Below, one piece after another: positions 23,371-33,078 of a stretch of 58,178 bases of DNA; position 1 is the first letter of the stretch, and each line of letters starts with the position of its first letter. Below the pieces are notes generated by a model. The model ran no database searches and was not told the DNA's origin. It was given only the letters and a program-made list of their open reading frames with translations. The position numbers and the translations under genes were made by a program. The stretch is from Compostibacillus humi (GTDB lineage Bacteria > Bacillota > Bacilli > Bacillales > Amphibacillaceae), in NCBI RefSeq assembly GCF_014637175.1, contig NZ_BMEV01000013.1, positions 1 to 58,178 on the forward strand, written 5' to 3'.

Positions 23371-23848
23371 TGATGTCTGTTCCTTTCTTCTTGGTGTTCT
23401 CTTCACTCACTTTTTTCATCTGCACGTATAACTTTTCCAGTAAACGGTTTAACTCATTTACATCCTCTTCAGAAAAATAGTCGAGCACACTGTCGAGAAA
23501 TTGCTGTCTTTTTTCGATCACCTCATGGATAATGACTTTCCCTTTCTCCAATAAATGAATTCGGACGACCCGCCGGTCACTATCATCCCGAATTCGCTCC
23601 ACTAATGCATTTTTCTCCATTCGGTCCACTAAATCCGTCGTCGTGCTAAACGCAAGCCCGATTCTTTTGGACAGTTCGCCGATGGTCAGATCTCCTTCTT
23701 CCAAGAGCCACTGCAGTGCGACAAATTGGGGGGAAGTAATCGGATAATGATGGAGAATTTTTCTTCCATTCCGCTTAAGCATTCCAGATATATAGCGTAA
23801 TCGTTTTTCTATCGTAACAATTTCTGATGAAACACTTTGTTTATGCAA
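23345..23848 (-). CDS. ysmB: MarR-family regulator
   Basis: 167 aa from TTG 23848 (GGGGGG lies about 10 nt upstream; ATG 23869 is a longer alternative with no site). Winged-helix region [20 protein letters not shown] (about 52-71) and the wing [13 protein letters not shown] (about 87-99) are MarR-type. A helical C-terminus gives the dimer. The effector is unknown. Overlaps racE by 26 bp, so the two are translated together. Confidence 0.85.
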   Translation of the reverse strand: MHKQSVSSEIVTIEKRLRYISGMLKRNGRKILHHYPITSPQFVALQWLLEEGDLTIGELSKRIGLAFSTTTDLVDRMEKNALVERIRDDSDRRVVRIHLLEKGKVIIHEVIEKRQQFLDSVLDYFSEEDVNELNRLLEKLYVQMKKVSEENTKKKGTDISEESNRNH

Positions 23849-24045
23849 AAGACTTTCCCCCCACACCATTCTTTATGGAATATCATATCATAGATAACAT
23901 GATTTTGTGCCTATGAAAAGCTATAATTTTTGTTATCAATAACGGTTTAGTGCTTTGAAAAATGGCTATTGTCCCAATCACATTGCCATCAATAATAAAT
24001 CAAGGGAAATATGTACAAATAAAGCTTATTTTGTGACAAATATCC

Positions 24046-24074
24046 GCACTTATTTCTTTCCCCGACATAAGCTA
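24046..24074 (+). promoter_or_regulatory. sigma-K promoter of gerE
   Basis: GCAC (24046-24049), 16 bp, then CATAAGCTA (24066-24074), which fits the Bacillus sigma-K pattern (-35 AC, -10 CATAnnnTA), 64 bp upstream of the gerE start. Confidence 0.65.
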
Positions 24075-24137
24075 ATATTGACTAAATAATTTCCCTCAAC
24101 ACATGCAGCTCTATGGAGAGCAAGGAGGGGTTAACAT

Positions 24138-24362
24138 TTGAAGGACAACGAGTATAAACCGAAGCAATTATTGACTAAACGCGAAAAAGAAGTATTCGAA
24201 CTGTTGGTACAAGACAAAACAACAAAAGAAATTGCCCAGGAATTGTTTATATCAGAAAAAACAGTCCGTAACCACATATCAAATGCTATGCAAAAATTAG
24301 GAGTGAAGGGGCGTTCACAAGCCGTTGTAGAGCTACTCCGCATGGGTGAGTTAAAGCTCTAG
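24138..24362 (+). CDS. gerE: GerE late spore-coat regulator
   Basis: 74 aa, TTG start with AAGGAGGGG 9 nt upstream. The whole protein is one LuxR-type helix-turn-helix (LTKREKEVFELLVQDKTTKE ... ISEKTVRNHISNAMQKLGV). GerE acts in the mother cell with sigma K to switch on coat genes. Length matches the 74-aa B. subtilis protein. Confidence 0.95.
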   Translation: MKDNEYKPKQLLTKREKEVFELLVQDKTTKEIAQELFISEKTVRNHISNAMQKLGVKGRSQAVVELLRMGELKL

Positions 24363-24441
24363 GATCAGTTCACCGTACTCCTCTTTTACGTATGGTTTGT
24401 GTAACACTGGTCCGTTCTACGGCTTGGCGGCATGTATACAG

Positions 24442-24468
24442 AAAAACCGGTAAAATTAACCGGTTTTT
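24442..24468. terminator. bidirectional terminator between gerE and ysmA
   Basis: AAAAACCGGT (24442-24451) and ACCGGTTTTT (24459-24468) form a stem flanked by A and T runs, serving the convergent genes. Confidence 0.75.
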
Positions 24469-24470
24469 CC

Positions 24471-24914
24471 TCATTTCTCTTTTAATTTTTCTTTCATCGA
24501 TTCAGTGAGCGGTTTTGGCTTTCCGGTCAGAGCGTCAATAAAGACGACACGTCCTCTTCCGGTTAAAGTAATTTCCTCTTTTTCGTTTGTTGTCATGTAA
24601 TGCAAATCAAAGGATGTACGACCGACAGAATTCGTTTTGACAAAAACCTTTAATTTCTCGTTAAAAAACATTTGCCGATGATAATCACATTGCAAATCGG
24701 CAACGATAACTGCTCCTTCATGGATTGCCATTTCTTCCATAAATCCGATGTGCTGAAGAAAATCAATTCTCGCCTCTTCGAAATAAATAAAGGCCGAGAC
24801 ATTATTGACGTGCTGATACATATCCGTTTCCGAAAACCGTACTTTAATCGGAATAAAAAAATGAAATTCCTTTTTCCATTGTTCAAAGTCTTCAATATAT
24901 GGTATTTTTTTCAA
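24471..24914 (-). CDS. ysmA: acyl-CoA thioesterase (hotdog, YbgC-like)
   Basis: 147 aa from TTG 24914, which has AGGAG about 11 nt upstream (a TTG at 24932 is possible but would place that site within the gene). Hotdog fold motif RFSETDMYQHVNNVSAFIYF (about 26-45) holds the catalytic aspartate and histidine of the 4-HBT/YbgC group. It hydrolyses acyl-CoA esters; substrate not known. Convergent to gerE, as in B. subtilis ysmA. Confidence 0.85.
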   Translation of the reverse strand: MKKIPYIEDFEQWKKEFHFFIPIKVRFSETDMYQHVNNVSAFIYFEEARIDFLQHIGFMEEMAIHEGAVIVADLQCDYHRQMFFNEKLKVFVKTNSVGRTSFDLHYMTTNEKEEITLTGRGRVVFIDALTGKPKPLTESMKEKLKEK

Positions 24915-24952
24915 CGTCTCCACTCCTGACAATTGATTCGGTTAGTAAATAT

Positions 24953-24989
24953 AAAAACAGCCCTTACCTGAAAGGAAAGGGCTATTTTT
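24953..24989 (-). terminator. terminator of sdhCAB
   Basis: AGCCCTT and AAGGGCT arms (24959-24965, 24977-24983), followed on the minus strand by GTTTTTA. Confidence 0.7.
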
Positions 24990-24990
24990 C

Positions 24991-25758
24991 TTAATGGGCA
25001 TTATCGCTTCCGAAGAAGTTTTTAAATGCTTGAATATTTGTCGCACGGTTCATCGCTGCAATCGATGTCGTCAATGGAATTCCTTTTGGACAAACTTGAA
25101 CACAGTTTTGGGAGTTGCCGCAGCCGGTAATTCCGCCGTCTTGCATGAGTCCTTCTAACCGTTCGCTTGCATACATTTCTCCAGTCGGATGGGCATTAAA
25201 GAGCCGCACTTGAGAAATAGCAGCAGGTCCGATAAAGTTGGATTTATCGTTCACATTCGGACATGCTTCGAGACAAACTCCGCAAGTCATACACTTGGAC
25301 AATTCGTATGCCCACTGACGTTTCTTCTCCGGCATCCGCGGGCCAGGTCCTAAGTTATGGGTTCCGTCAATCGGAATCCAAGCTTTAACTTGTTTCAGCG
25401 CATCGAACATTCTTTCCCGGTCAATGACTAAGTCACGGACTACTGGGAAGGTGGACATCGGCTCCAGGCGAATTGGATGCTCTAATTGATCTACAAGAGC
25501 CGCACAAGCCTGTCTCGGAACCCCGTTAATGACCATGGAACAAGCTCCGCACACTTCTTCCAAACAGTTCATATCCCATGCTACCGGAGTAGTCTTTTCT
25601 CCCTTAGCATTTACCGGGTTTTTTTGGATTTCCATCAATCCGGAAATAACGTTCATATTTTTCCGGTAAGGAACTTCAAACGTTTCTTCGTATGGTTCTG
25701 AATCCGGACTGTCTTGCCGTGTTATAATAAACGTTACTGTCTTTTGCTGTTCAGCCAT
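24991..25758 (-). CDS. sdhB: succinate dehydrogenase iron-sulfur subunit
   Basis: 255 aa. First Cys cluster CLEEVCGAC (about 65-73) plus a fourth Cys near 85 binds the 2Fe-2S centre; CMTCGVCLEACP (about 155-166) and CGNSQNCVQVCPKG (about 212-225) bind the 4Fe-4S and 3Fe-4S centres. It passes electrons from SdhA to the membrane anchor SdhC and menaquinone. Twenty-one bp after sdhA in one operon. Confidence 0.96.
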   Translation of the reverse strand: MAEQQKTVTFIITRQDSPDSEPYEETFEVPYRKNMNVISGLMEIQKNPVNAKGEKTTPVAWDMNCLEEVCGACSMVINGVPRQACAALVDQLEHPIRLEPMSTFPVVRDLVIDRERMFDALKQVKAWIPIDGTHNLGPGPRMPEKKRQWAYELSKCMTCGVCLEACPNVNDKSNFIGPAAISQVRLFNAHPTGEMYASERLEGLMQDGGITGCGNSQNCVQVCPKGIPLTTSIAAMNRATNIQAFKNFFGSDNAH

Positions 25759-25779
25759 TTTCCTTTGCTCCCCCCTGTA

Positions 25780-27534
25780 TTAATGTTTTTTTGTATAGTC
25801 ACGTACCCTCGGCTTAATTAAGGAAACATCTACATCTTCATAGCTGAATTTAGGCGCTTCATTCTCAGCATCAAATTCAGCGATTGTTGTCTTCAGCCAT
25901 TCTTCATCATTACGTTCAGGGAATTCCGGTTTATAATGTGCCCCGCGGCTTTCGTCCCGATGATATGCACCTAATGTGATAACCCGTGCTAAATGAAGCA
26001 TGTTCTTCAATTGACGGGTAAACATTACCCCTTGGTTGCTCCAGCGGGATGTATCGTTGACGTTAATATTTTCCCAGCGTTCCAACAGCTCTTGAATTTT
26101 CTCGTCTGTCTTCAGCAGTTTCGGATTTTCCCGTACTACGGTGACGTTGTCCGTCATCCATTGTCCAAGCTCCTGGTGCAGCTGGTAAGCATTTTCATTG
26201 CCATCCATCTTCAGCATTTGCTCAAATTTCTCTTCCTCTTCACGTACGCGACTATCAAATAATTGAGAGGAGAAGTCTTCTGCATGTTTTTCCAGTCCTT
26301 CTATATATTCAATTGCTTTCGGACCAGCAACAGAACCGCCGTAAATGGCAGATAACAAGGAGTTGGCACCGAGACGGTTTGCTCCATGCTGCGAGTAGTC
26401 ACATTCTCCAGCAGCAAAAATTCCCGGTATATTCGTCATTTGATCGTAATCAATCCATAATCCGCCCATCGAATAATGCACAGCCGGGAAGATCTTCATC
26501 GGAACTTTACGCGGATCTTCACCCACGAATTTTTCATAAATTTCAATAATACCGCCAAGTTTAACATCCAGCTCTTCCGGATCCTTATGGGAAAGATCCA
26601 AATATACCATGTTTTCCCCGTTAATTCCGAGTTTTTGATTTACACAGACATCAAAAATTTCCCGGGTAGCAATATCCCGAGGCACCAAGTTACCGTAAGC
26701 AGGATATTTCTCCTCCAAGAAATACCATGGTTCCCCGTCTTTATACGTCCAGATGCGGCCGCCTTCTCCACGGGCAGATTCACTCATGAGACGCAGTTTG
26801 TCGTCCCCTGGAATTGCCGTCGGATGAATTTGGATAAATTCGCCGTTTGCATATTTTGCCCCTTGCTGATAAAGGATGCTGGCAGCAGATCCGGTATTAA
26901 TCATCGAGTTTGTGGACTTGCCGAAGATAATTCCAGGTCCGCCTGTTGCAAAAATCGTCGCATCAGAACGGAATGCTCGAATCTCGTGGGATTTTAAATT
27001 TTGAACGACGATTCCGCGGGATACTCCGTCTTCATCGAGTACGGCCCCGATAAATTCCCAGCCTTCATATTTCGTGACAAGTCCTTCTACCTCATATCGG
27101 CGAACTTGTTCGTCCAATGCATATAGTAATTGCTGTCCTGTCGTTGCTCCTGCAAATGCAGTACGGTGATGCTGAGTCCCTCCAAAACGGCGGAAGTCTA
27201 GCAACCCTTCCGGAGTACGGTTAAACATTACTCCCATCCGGTCAAACATATGTATTATTCCAGGCGCTGCTTCACACATTGCTTTCACTGGCGGCTGGTT
27301 TGCCAAGAAGTCTCCGCCATACACCGTATCATCAAAGTGAATCCAAGGAGAGTCCCCTTCCCCCTTCGTATTAACCGCACCGTTAATACCACCTTGAGCA
27401 CATACAGAGTGAGATCGTTTTACTGGAACAATAGAAAATAGATCTACGCTTACACCTGCTTCAGCAGCTTTCAAGGTTGCCATCAGTCCTGCCAACCCAC
27501 CACCGACAACAGCAATTTTACGCTTCTTCAACAT
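25780..27534 (-). CDS. sdhA: succinate dehydrogenase flavoprotein subunit
   Basis: 584 aa from ATG 27534 (AAGGAG 10 nt upstream; GTG 27543 is too near the site). FAD fold VVGGGLAGLMATLKAAEAG (about 9-27), the SHSVCAQGGINGA histidine region for covalent FAD (about 42), and the substrate-site HPTAIPG and SARGEGGRIW (about 240-260). It oxidises succinate to fumarate on the inner face of the membrane. Confidence 0.96.
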   Translation of the reverse strand: MLKKRKIAVVGGGLAGLMATLKAAEAGVSVDLFSIVPVKRSHSVCAQGGINGAVNTKGEGDSPWIHFDDTVYGGDFLANQPPVKAMCEAAPGIIHMFDRMGVMFNRTPEGLLDFRRFGGTQHHRTAFAGATTGQQLLYALDEQVRRYEVEGLVTKYEGWEFIGAVLDEDGVSRGIVVQNLKSHEIRAFRSDATIFATGGPGIIFGKSTNSMINTGSAASILYQQGAKYANGEFIQIHPTAIPGDDKLRLMSESARGEGGRIWTYKDGEPWYFLEEKYPAYGNLVPRDIATREIFDVCVNQKLGINGENMVYLDLSHKDPEELDVKLGGIIEIYEKFVGEDPRKVPMKIFPAVHYSMGGLWIDYDQMTNIPGIFAAGECDYSQHGANRLGANSLLSAIYGGSVAGPKAIEYIEGLEKHAEDFSSQLFDSRVREEEEKFEQMLKMDGNENAYQLHQELGQWMTDNVTVVRENPKLLKTDEKIQELLERWENINVNDTSRWSNQGVMFTRQLKNMLHLARVITLGAYHRDESRGAHYKPEFPERNDEEWLKTTIAEFDAENEAPKFSYEDVDVSLIKPRVRDYTKKH

Positions 27535-27563
27535 AGTACTCACTCTCCTTCTCTGTCAGTCAA

Positions 27564-28184
27564 TTATACTCCGTAAGCAAATTGAATTAATGTCCGAACG
27601 CCTAAATAGCTCACTACTAAAAATACGATCAATGTTGCATACGTAGCAACCCGCTGCGATTTTGGCGTTTGTGTAATTCCCCAGGATACGAGGAAGCCCC
27701 ATAAGCCGTTGGCTAAGTGGAATACAGCAGATATAACCCCAATAATATAAAACCAGAACATAATTGGATTCGACAGGATGCCTTCCATTAAGCTGTAATT
27801 CACTTCCGCATTGCCTAAGGCTACTTGGACACGAGTTTCCCAAACGTGCCAAACGATAAATACTAACGTAATAATCCCGGTTAGGCGCTGCAAGCGGAAC
27901 ATCCAGTTACGGAAAAAGCTAAATCGTTTCGTATTGTTTTTTGCTGTAAATGCAATATATACCCCTAATATTGCATGGTACAAGAGCGGCAAATAAATGA
28001 CGAAAATTTCCAGCAGCAATACAAATGGAAGGTTCGCCATAAAGCCGGCCGCCTTATTAAAACTTTCCTCACCATACACGGCAAAATGGTTGATGAATAA
28101 ATGCTGTACCAAAAAGATTCCAATCGGAACAACACCTAATAAAGAATGTAGTCTTCTGTTGAAGAATTCACGATTCTGCACCAT
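27564..28184 (-). CDS. sdhC: succinate dehydrogenase cytochrome b558 subunit
   Basis: 206 aa with five membrane helices (about 12-30, 60-78, 98-116, 140-160, 180-198). Histidines at about 13, 28, 70, 113 and 155 supply the ligands of the two hemes typical of Bacillus b558. It anchors SdhAB and reduces menaquinone. First gene of the operon; GAGGGGGG precedes its ATG. Confidence 0.95.
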   Translation of the reverse strand: MVQNREFFNRRLHSLLGVVPIGIFLVQHLFINHFAVYGEESFNKAAGFMANLPFVLLLEIFVIYLPLLYHAILGVYIAFTAKNNTKRFSFFRNWMFRLQRLTGIITLVFIVWHVWETRVQVALGNAEVNYSLMEGILSNPIMFWFYIIGVISAVFHLANGLWGFLVSWGITQTPKSQRVATYATLIVFLVVSYLGVRTLIQFAYGV

Positions 28185-28496
28185 GTATCCCCCCTCTAGT
28201 AGAATTATAGTCTTCCCTGTTCAATTTTTTAAGTAAAGCGCTTTTATCAAGACTTCTTTTAAAAAATTGAACATTTCTTAAACAACTTTATTGTACTTCT
28301 AACTCCATAAAGCGTCAAGGAGACCCCGGGCAATTTTCCCGCAAATATCTGAAAACATTCACTATATTGTTTATAGGAAAATAATCAAATAAGTACCACC
28401 CTTCTGAACAAACAATCAAGACTAGGAATCTTGATTAAAATTGGAATTAATTAGATAATATTATGTACTGACAGCTTGAACTGAAGGGGATGAACA
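28185..28496. other. sdhC/yslB divergent promoter region
   Basis: 312 bp between divergent sdhC and yslB, without a gene. Contains a cre-like palindrome (28231-28247) near sdhC; no riboswitch seen. Confidence 0.5.
28231..28247. promoter_or_regulatory. possible cre (CcpA) site upstream of sdhC
   Basis: GTAAAGCGCTTTTA, a near-palindrome close to the cre consensus, about 50 bp upstream of the sdhC start. Catabolite repression of sdh is known in Bacillus; binding here is inferred. Confidence 0.4.
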
Positions 28497-28931
28497 TTGG
28501 TGTCAACAAAGTTATTGAAAATAGATGATTTGAAACAATTGCACGCCTCCGGAGCGGGTTACGATATGATCCGATATATCGGTTTGCCTGATATATTAGG
28601 AAAAGAACGGGATACGATGCTTTATTTCATGGGAAAAAGTCTGGCAAGAAAGTTCGAGATTGAAACATTGGAAGATATTTATTCTATTTTCTCCATTCTT
28701 GGATGGGGCCGGCTGGAACTAGTAAAGGAAAAGAAGAAACAGCTTACCTTTCACCTATTGGATGATTCCATCGTTTTGCGCCTAAAGGGACCGCTGGACG
28801 TTGATTTTCGCCTGGAAGCTGGATTTCTGGCAGAAGCGGTACAACGAATTACGGAGAGAGAATGCGAATGCCAAGAAGAAATACATAAACGGATTCATCA
28901 AGTGAAGTTTGATTGCTTCTATATAGAATGA
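28497..28931 (+). CDS. yslB: YslB family protein (DUF2507)
   Basis: 144 aa, TTG start with AAGGGG about 9 nt upstream. Mixed alpha/beta with IRYIGLPDILGKERDTMLYF (about 25-44) and a Cys pair CECQ (about 121-124) near the end, the usual look of DUF2507 (a V4R-related small domain). Function unproven. Divergent from sdhC and convergent to uvrC, as in B. subtilis. Confidence 0.85.
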   Translation: MVSTKLLKIDDLKQLHASGAGYDMIRYIGLPDILGKERDTMLYFMGKSLARKFEIETLEDIYSIFSILGWGRLELVKEKKKQLTFHLLDDSIVLRLKGPLDVDFRLEAGFLAEAVQRITERECECQEEIHKRIHQVKFDCFYIE

Positions 28932-28933
28932 CA

Positions 28934-28976
28934 TAAAAAAGCTGCTCTTCCTGACGGAAAAAGCAGCTTGCTTAGT
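28934..28976. terminator. bidirectional terminator between yslB and uvrC
   Basis: AAGCTGCT (28939-28946) and AGCAGCTT (28962-28969) with A and T runs on both sides. Confidence 0.7.
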
Positions 28977-30753
28977 TTTTAGGCTGATTTAAATGGTCAA
29001 TAATATTTTCAGCGACATTTTTAGGAATTCCCAGTTTCGTAATATTTTCCACACTAGCTTTTTTTATTTCTTCAATAGACTGAAAATGGGTAAAAAGTAA
29101 TTTTCTTCGCTTTTCCCCTACCCCCGGGATTTTGTCCAATTCAGACTGGAAGGCGTGTTTTCCCCGCAGCTGCCGGTGAAAGCTGATGGCAAAGCGGTGC
29201 ACCTCATCCTGTATGCGCTGGACTAAATAGAATTCCTGAGAATTTCGGGCCAATGGCACCGGTTGGGGCGGATTCCCATATAACAATTCGCTCGTCCGGT
29301 GCCGGTCATCTTTTGCTAATCCGCAAACAGGGATATCTAAATTCAATTCGTTTTCCAGCACGTCTAATGCAGCATTCATTTGCCCTTTTCCCCCGTCAAC
29401 GACGATTAAATCCGGCAATGGAAGGTTTTCCTTTAATACCCTCGTATACCGGCGGCGGATGACTTCTCGCATCGTTTCATAATCATCAGGACCTTCTACT
29501 AATCTTATTTTATATTTTCGATAGTCCTTTTTGCTCGGTTTTCCATCAATAAAAACGACCATGGCCGATACCGGATCTGTTCCTTGGATATTAGAGTTGT
29601 CAAATGCTTCAATCCGATGCGGGGTTTCTATATTCATCGCTTCCCCTAATTTTTCCACAGCGAGAATCGTTCTTTCCTCATCCCGCTCAATCAGATGGAA
29701 CTTTTCTTCCAAAGCTATTTTCGCGTTTTTCATCGCCAATTCAACTAAGTCTTTCTTTCTGCCGCGAAAAGGGGTATGGACATCGACATGGAGCAATTTT
29801 TTAATCAAGTCGACATTCGTACCGATTGGCACGAGAATTTGCTTCGGTTTAATATGCTGCTTATGCAAATAAAATGCGCCAATAAAACTGAGAAAGGCTT
29901 CGTCCGCATCGTCGAAAAACGGGAAGATGGAAACGTCCCGTTCGATTAATTTCCCTTGCCGGACGAAAAACACTTGAACGCACATCCAGCCTTTATCATA
30001 GCTGTACCCAAAAATGTCCCGGTCCACTTCGTCGTTTAACGTCATTTTCTGGCGTTCCATTACCGCTTCAATATGCTGAATCTGATCCCGCAGTTCTTTC
30101 GCCCGTTCAAAATTCATTTCCTCGCTTGCTTCGTACATTTTTTTCTCAAGGGTCTTTTTAATTTCTTTATAGCCCCCTTGAAGAAAGGACGTAATTTCTT
30201 GAACGATGGCCTGGTATTCCTCTTTGGACGGCGGCGTTTCACTGCAGGCCAAGCATTGGTTCATATGATAATAAAGACAAGGCCTGCCGGGAGGATTATT
30301 GCACTTCCGCAACGGGTAAAGACGGTCCAGCAGTTTCTTCGTTTCCTTTGCAGCGAGCACATTCGGATAAGGTCCAAAATATTTCCCTTTATCTTTTTTA
30401 ACTTTCCTCGTTATGAGCAATCTCGGATGACGTTCGGTCGTAATCTTTAAATAAGGATAAGATTTGTCATCTTTTAGCATGACATTGTATTTCGGATCGT
30501 ATTTTTTGATCAAATTCATTTCCAATATGAGTGCTTCCGCTTCCGAAGACGTGACCATATATTCAAAATCAGCAGTTTCCTGGACGAGCCTTTGGGTTTT
30601 CTTGTCATGGGCCCCGGTAAAATAAGAACGGACACGGTTGCGCAATGTCTTCGATTTGCCGACATAGATGACCGTTCCGTGTTTATCCTTCATTAAATAA
30701 CAGCCCGGCTGCGCTGGCAAAATGGCGAGTTTTTCCTGAATGATTTTATTCAT
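28972..30753 (-). CDS. uvrC: excinuclease ABC subunit C
   Basis: 593 aa from ATG 30753 (AAGGAA upstream; the frame is open 17 codons further). GIY-YIG nuclease at about 15-95 ([18 protein letters not shown]), a Cys-rich patch CNNPPGRPC ... CLACS (about 167-190), UVR motif near 200-235, C-terminal nuclease ([17 protein letters not shown], about 400), and HhH ([15 protein letters not shown], about 548). It makes both incisions in nucleotide excision repair with UvrA and UvrB. Follows trxA. Confidence 0.96.
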   Translation of the reverse strand: MNKIIQEKLAILPAQPGCYLMKDKHGTVIYVGKSKTLRNRVRSYFTGAHDKKTQRLVQETADFEYMVTSSEAEALILEMNLIKKYDPKYNVMLKDDKSYPYLKITTERHPRLLITRKVKKDKGKYFGPYPNVLAAKETKKLLDRLYPLRKCNNPPGRPCLYYHMNQCLACSETPPSKEEYQAIVQEITSFLQGGYKEIKKTLEKKMYEASEEMNFERAKELRDQIQHIEAVMERQKMTLNDEVDRDIFGYSYDKGWMCVQVFFVRQGKLIERDVSIFPFFDDADEAFLSFIGAFYLHKQHIKPKQILVPIGTNVDLIKKLLHVDVHTPFRGRKKDLVELAMKNAKIALEEKFHLIERDEERTILAVEKLGEAMNIETPHRIEAFDNSNIQGTDPVSAMVVFIDGKPSKKDYRKYKIRLVEGPDDYETMREVIRRRYTRVLKENLPLPDLIVVDGGKGQMNAALDVLENELNLDIPVCGLAKDDRHRTSELLYGNPPQPVPLARNSQEFYLVQRIQDEVHRFAISFHRQLRGKHAFQSELDKIPGVGEKRRKLLFTHFQSIEEIKKASVENITKLGIPKNVAENIIDHLNQPKN

Positions 30754-30784
30754 TATGTTCCATTCCTTTAAATTGCTAAACTTT

Positions 30785-30820
30785 AGAAAATCCCCTGTCA
30801 CCAATGTAACAAGGGATTGT
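30785..30820 (-). terminator. terminator after trxA
   Basis: AATCCC/GGGATT arms (with one extra G) around ACATTGGTG on the minus strand, followed by TTCT; moderate strength. Confidence 0.5.
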
Positions 30821-30827
30821 TCTGCTT

Positions 30828-31142
30828 TTATGCATGTTTGTTAATTAAATCGACTAACACTTCTTTCGGCTGATAGCCAATTGCCTGGTCAACGACATTT
30901 CCATCCTTAAATAGCAACAAGGTAGGAATGCTCATCACACCAAATTTGCTTGCTGTTTCCTGATTTTCGTCTACATCCAGCTTGACGATTTTTACTTTTT
31001 CACCCATTTCCTGGTCAATTTCTTCCAAAATAGGTGCAATCATTTTACAGGGGCCGCACCATGGTGCCCAGAAATCGGCTAATACTAACCCTTTTGATGT
31101 TTGCTCTGCAAAATTTTGATCTGTAACATTTTCAATTGCCAA
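30828..31142 (-). CDS. trxA: thioredoxin
   Basis: 104 aa, TTG start behind GGAGGG. Active site WCGPCK (about 28-33), cis-proline SIPT (about 74). The main cytosolic disulfide reductant. Length is standard. Located between etfA and uvrC as in other bacilli. Confidence 0.97.
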   Translation of the reverse strand: MAIENVTDQNFAEQTSKGLVLADFWAPWCGPCKMIAPILEEIDQEMGEKVKIVKLDVDENQETASKFGVMSIPTLLLFKDGNVVDQAIGYQPKEVLVDLINKHA

Positions 31143-31252
31143 CGTTATACCCTCCTCGAATAAAAGATAAAATATTTAAATCTAGTATATCACCATTATT
31201 ATGTACTTCCTAATACTTTGCTTATTCCAAAGGCAGCGATTATTTTTTCACG

Positions 31253-31283
31253 ATAAAAGACGGCCTCGTAAAAGGCCGCCATT
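31253..31283 (-). terminator. terminator after etfA
   Basis: CGGCCT/AGGCCG stem (31261-31278), followed on the minus strand by TCTTTTATC. Confidence 0.7.
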
Positions 31284-31285
31284 CC

Positions 31286-32260
31286 TTACCCAACTTTTAC
31301 TTTTTTCAATTCTTCAATCAGCATTGGCACTACTTCGAATAAGTCGCCGACGATGCCGTAATCGGCAATATTGAAAATATTAGCCTCCGGATCTTTATTA
31401 ATCGCAACGATAACTTTCGAGTTGGACATTCCTGCTAAATGCTGAATCGCGCCGGAAATTCCCACCGCAATATATAAATCCGGAGTTACGACTTTCCCTG
31501 TCTGTCCAATTTGCAGCGAATAGTCACAGTATTCCGCATCACATGCTCCGCGGGATGCCCCGACCGCACCGCCTAAAACCTCGGCCAATTCGTAAAGCGG
31601 CTTGAATCCTTCTTTGCTTTTCACTCCGCGTCCGCCGGCAACAACCACTTTTGCTTCGGATAAATCGACCCCGTCAGACGCTTTCTTAATAACTTCTTTC
31701 ACGATCGTTTTTAAATCTTTCACATCCACATCTACGGAACGAATTTCACCGCTGCGGGATGGATCTTCTTCCAATTTCGCAATGTTGTTTGGACGAATGG
31801 TAACAAAAGTTAACCCGTCTTTAATTACTTTCTTTTCAAATGCTTTTCCGGAATAGATCGGGCGAATAAAGACAGGCTGATCCCCATCTTTTTCAATATC
31901 TACGACATCCGAGACGAGTCCCGTATTGAGACGGCTGGCAAGCTTCGGTGATAAATCTTTGCCAATGGATGTGTGGCCCATGACAATGCCATCCGGAGAT
32001 TCCTGTTCAATAACTGCTAGTATTGCTTGGCTGTACCCTTCCGAAGTATACGTTTTCAAATTGTCGTGTTTCACAGTTACGGCCCGGTCTGCGCCATGAT
32101 AGATTAAATCATTGGCAAGACTTTCTAAGTCGTCCTCACCGCAAACAACTCCGACTACTTCGGCATCCGCATCAATCTTTTTCGCAGCAGCAATTGCTTC
32201 AAAGGAAACATTTCTCAGTTCATTATCTTTTCTTTCTGCAACGACTAAAATTTTACTCAT
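31286..32260 (-). CDS. etfA: electron transfer flavoprotein alpha subunit
   Basis: 324 aa. The C-terminal FAD domain shows VVAGGRGVKSKEGF (about 207-220), GAVGASRGACDAEY (about 231) and the signature LYIAVGISGAIQHLAGM (about 262-278). It binds FAD with EtfB and takes electrons from acyl-CoA dehydrogenases. Last gene of the beta-oxidation operon. Confidence 0.96.
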   Translation of the reverse strand: MSKILVVAERKDNELRNVSFEAIAAAKKIDADAEVVGVVCGEDDLESLANDLIYHGADRAVTVKHDNLKTYTSEGYSQAILAVIEQESPDGIVMGHTSIGKDLSPKLASRLNTGLVSDVVDIEKDGDQPVFIRPIYSGKAFEKKVIKDGLTFVTIRPNNIAKLEEDPSRSGEIRSVDVDVKDLKTIVKEVIKKASDGVDLSEAKVVVAGGRGVKSKEGFKPLYELAEVLGGAVGASRGACDAEYCDYSLQIGQTGKVVTPDLYIAVGISGAIQHLAGMSNSKVIVAINKDPEANIFNIADYGIVGDLFEVVPMLIEELKKVKVG

Positions 32261-32286
32261 TTTATTCTCTCCCTTCTGCCTGCACC

Positions 32287-33060
32287 TTATAGTACTTTCG
32301 CTTCATCTTTTAATAGGGCAACTAATTCTTTCACTTGCTCTTTCAGTTCCCCTTCCAAAATTCGTCCCGCTTGTTTTTCAGGCGGCAAAAACACTTCCAC
32401 CGTTTCCGTTTTCGCTTCCACATCGTCTTCATCGAGGTCTAAATCATCCAGCTCCAATTCTTCCAACGGCTTTTTCTTCGCTTTCATAATTCCTGGAAGG
32501 GACGGATATCGTGGTTCGTTCAATCCTTGCTGGCAAGTAACCAATAGCGGCAGCGTAGTTTCAATGATTTCTACGTCTCCCTCTACGTCCTTTTCAATCG
32601 TTACCTTATCCCCATCAATTTTTAATCCGGTAATCGTCGTTACGTAAGGAATTCCCAGCAAGTCCGCCACACGCGGCCCGACTTGTCCGCTTGCTTCATC
32701 AATGGCGACATTTCCTGCAAGAATTAAGTCTGGCTCTTTATCTTCAAAAAACGCTTCCAAAATTTTCGCCGTCGTATACTGGTCTCCATCTTCCAAATCG
32801 TCCTCGGTATTGATCAGGACCGCTTTATCTGCACCCATGGCCAAAGCAGTACGAAGCTGCTTTTCCGAATCTTCATCGCCGATGGTGACAACGGTTACTT
32901 CCCCGCCATGCTCATCCCGCTGCTTAATGGCCTCTTCAATGGCGTATTCATCGTACGGATTGATGATATATTCCGCACCGTCATCTTCAACTCTGCCGCC
33001 GGATACGTTGATTTTTTCTTCGGTATCAAATGTTTTCTTCATTAAAACGTAAATATCCAT
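32287..33060 (-). CDS. etfB: electron transfer flavoprotein beta subunit
   Basis: 257 aa from ATG 33060 (GGGAGG 8 nt upstream; five more codons are open 5'). NPYDEYAIEEAIKQRDE (about 35) and the AMP-site region LAGNVAIDEASGQVGPRVA (about 116-134) mark EtfB. The last 60 residues are rich in Asp/Glu. Partner of EtfA. Confidence 0.96.
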   Translation of the reverse strand: MDIYVLMKKTFDTEEKINVSGGRVEDDGAEYIINPYDEYAIEEAIKQRDEHGGEVTVVTIGDEDSEKQLRTALAMGADKAVLINTEDDLEDGDQYTTAKILEAFFEDKEPDLILAGNVAIDEASGQVGPRVADLLGIPYVTTITGLKIDGDKVTIEKDVEGDVEIIETTLPLLVTCQQGLNEPRYPSLPGIMKAKKKPLEELELDDLDLDEDDVEAKTETVEVFLPPEKQAGRILEGELKEQVKELVALLKDEAKVL

Positions 33061-33078
33061 CTGTAAACCTCCCACTGT

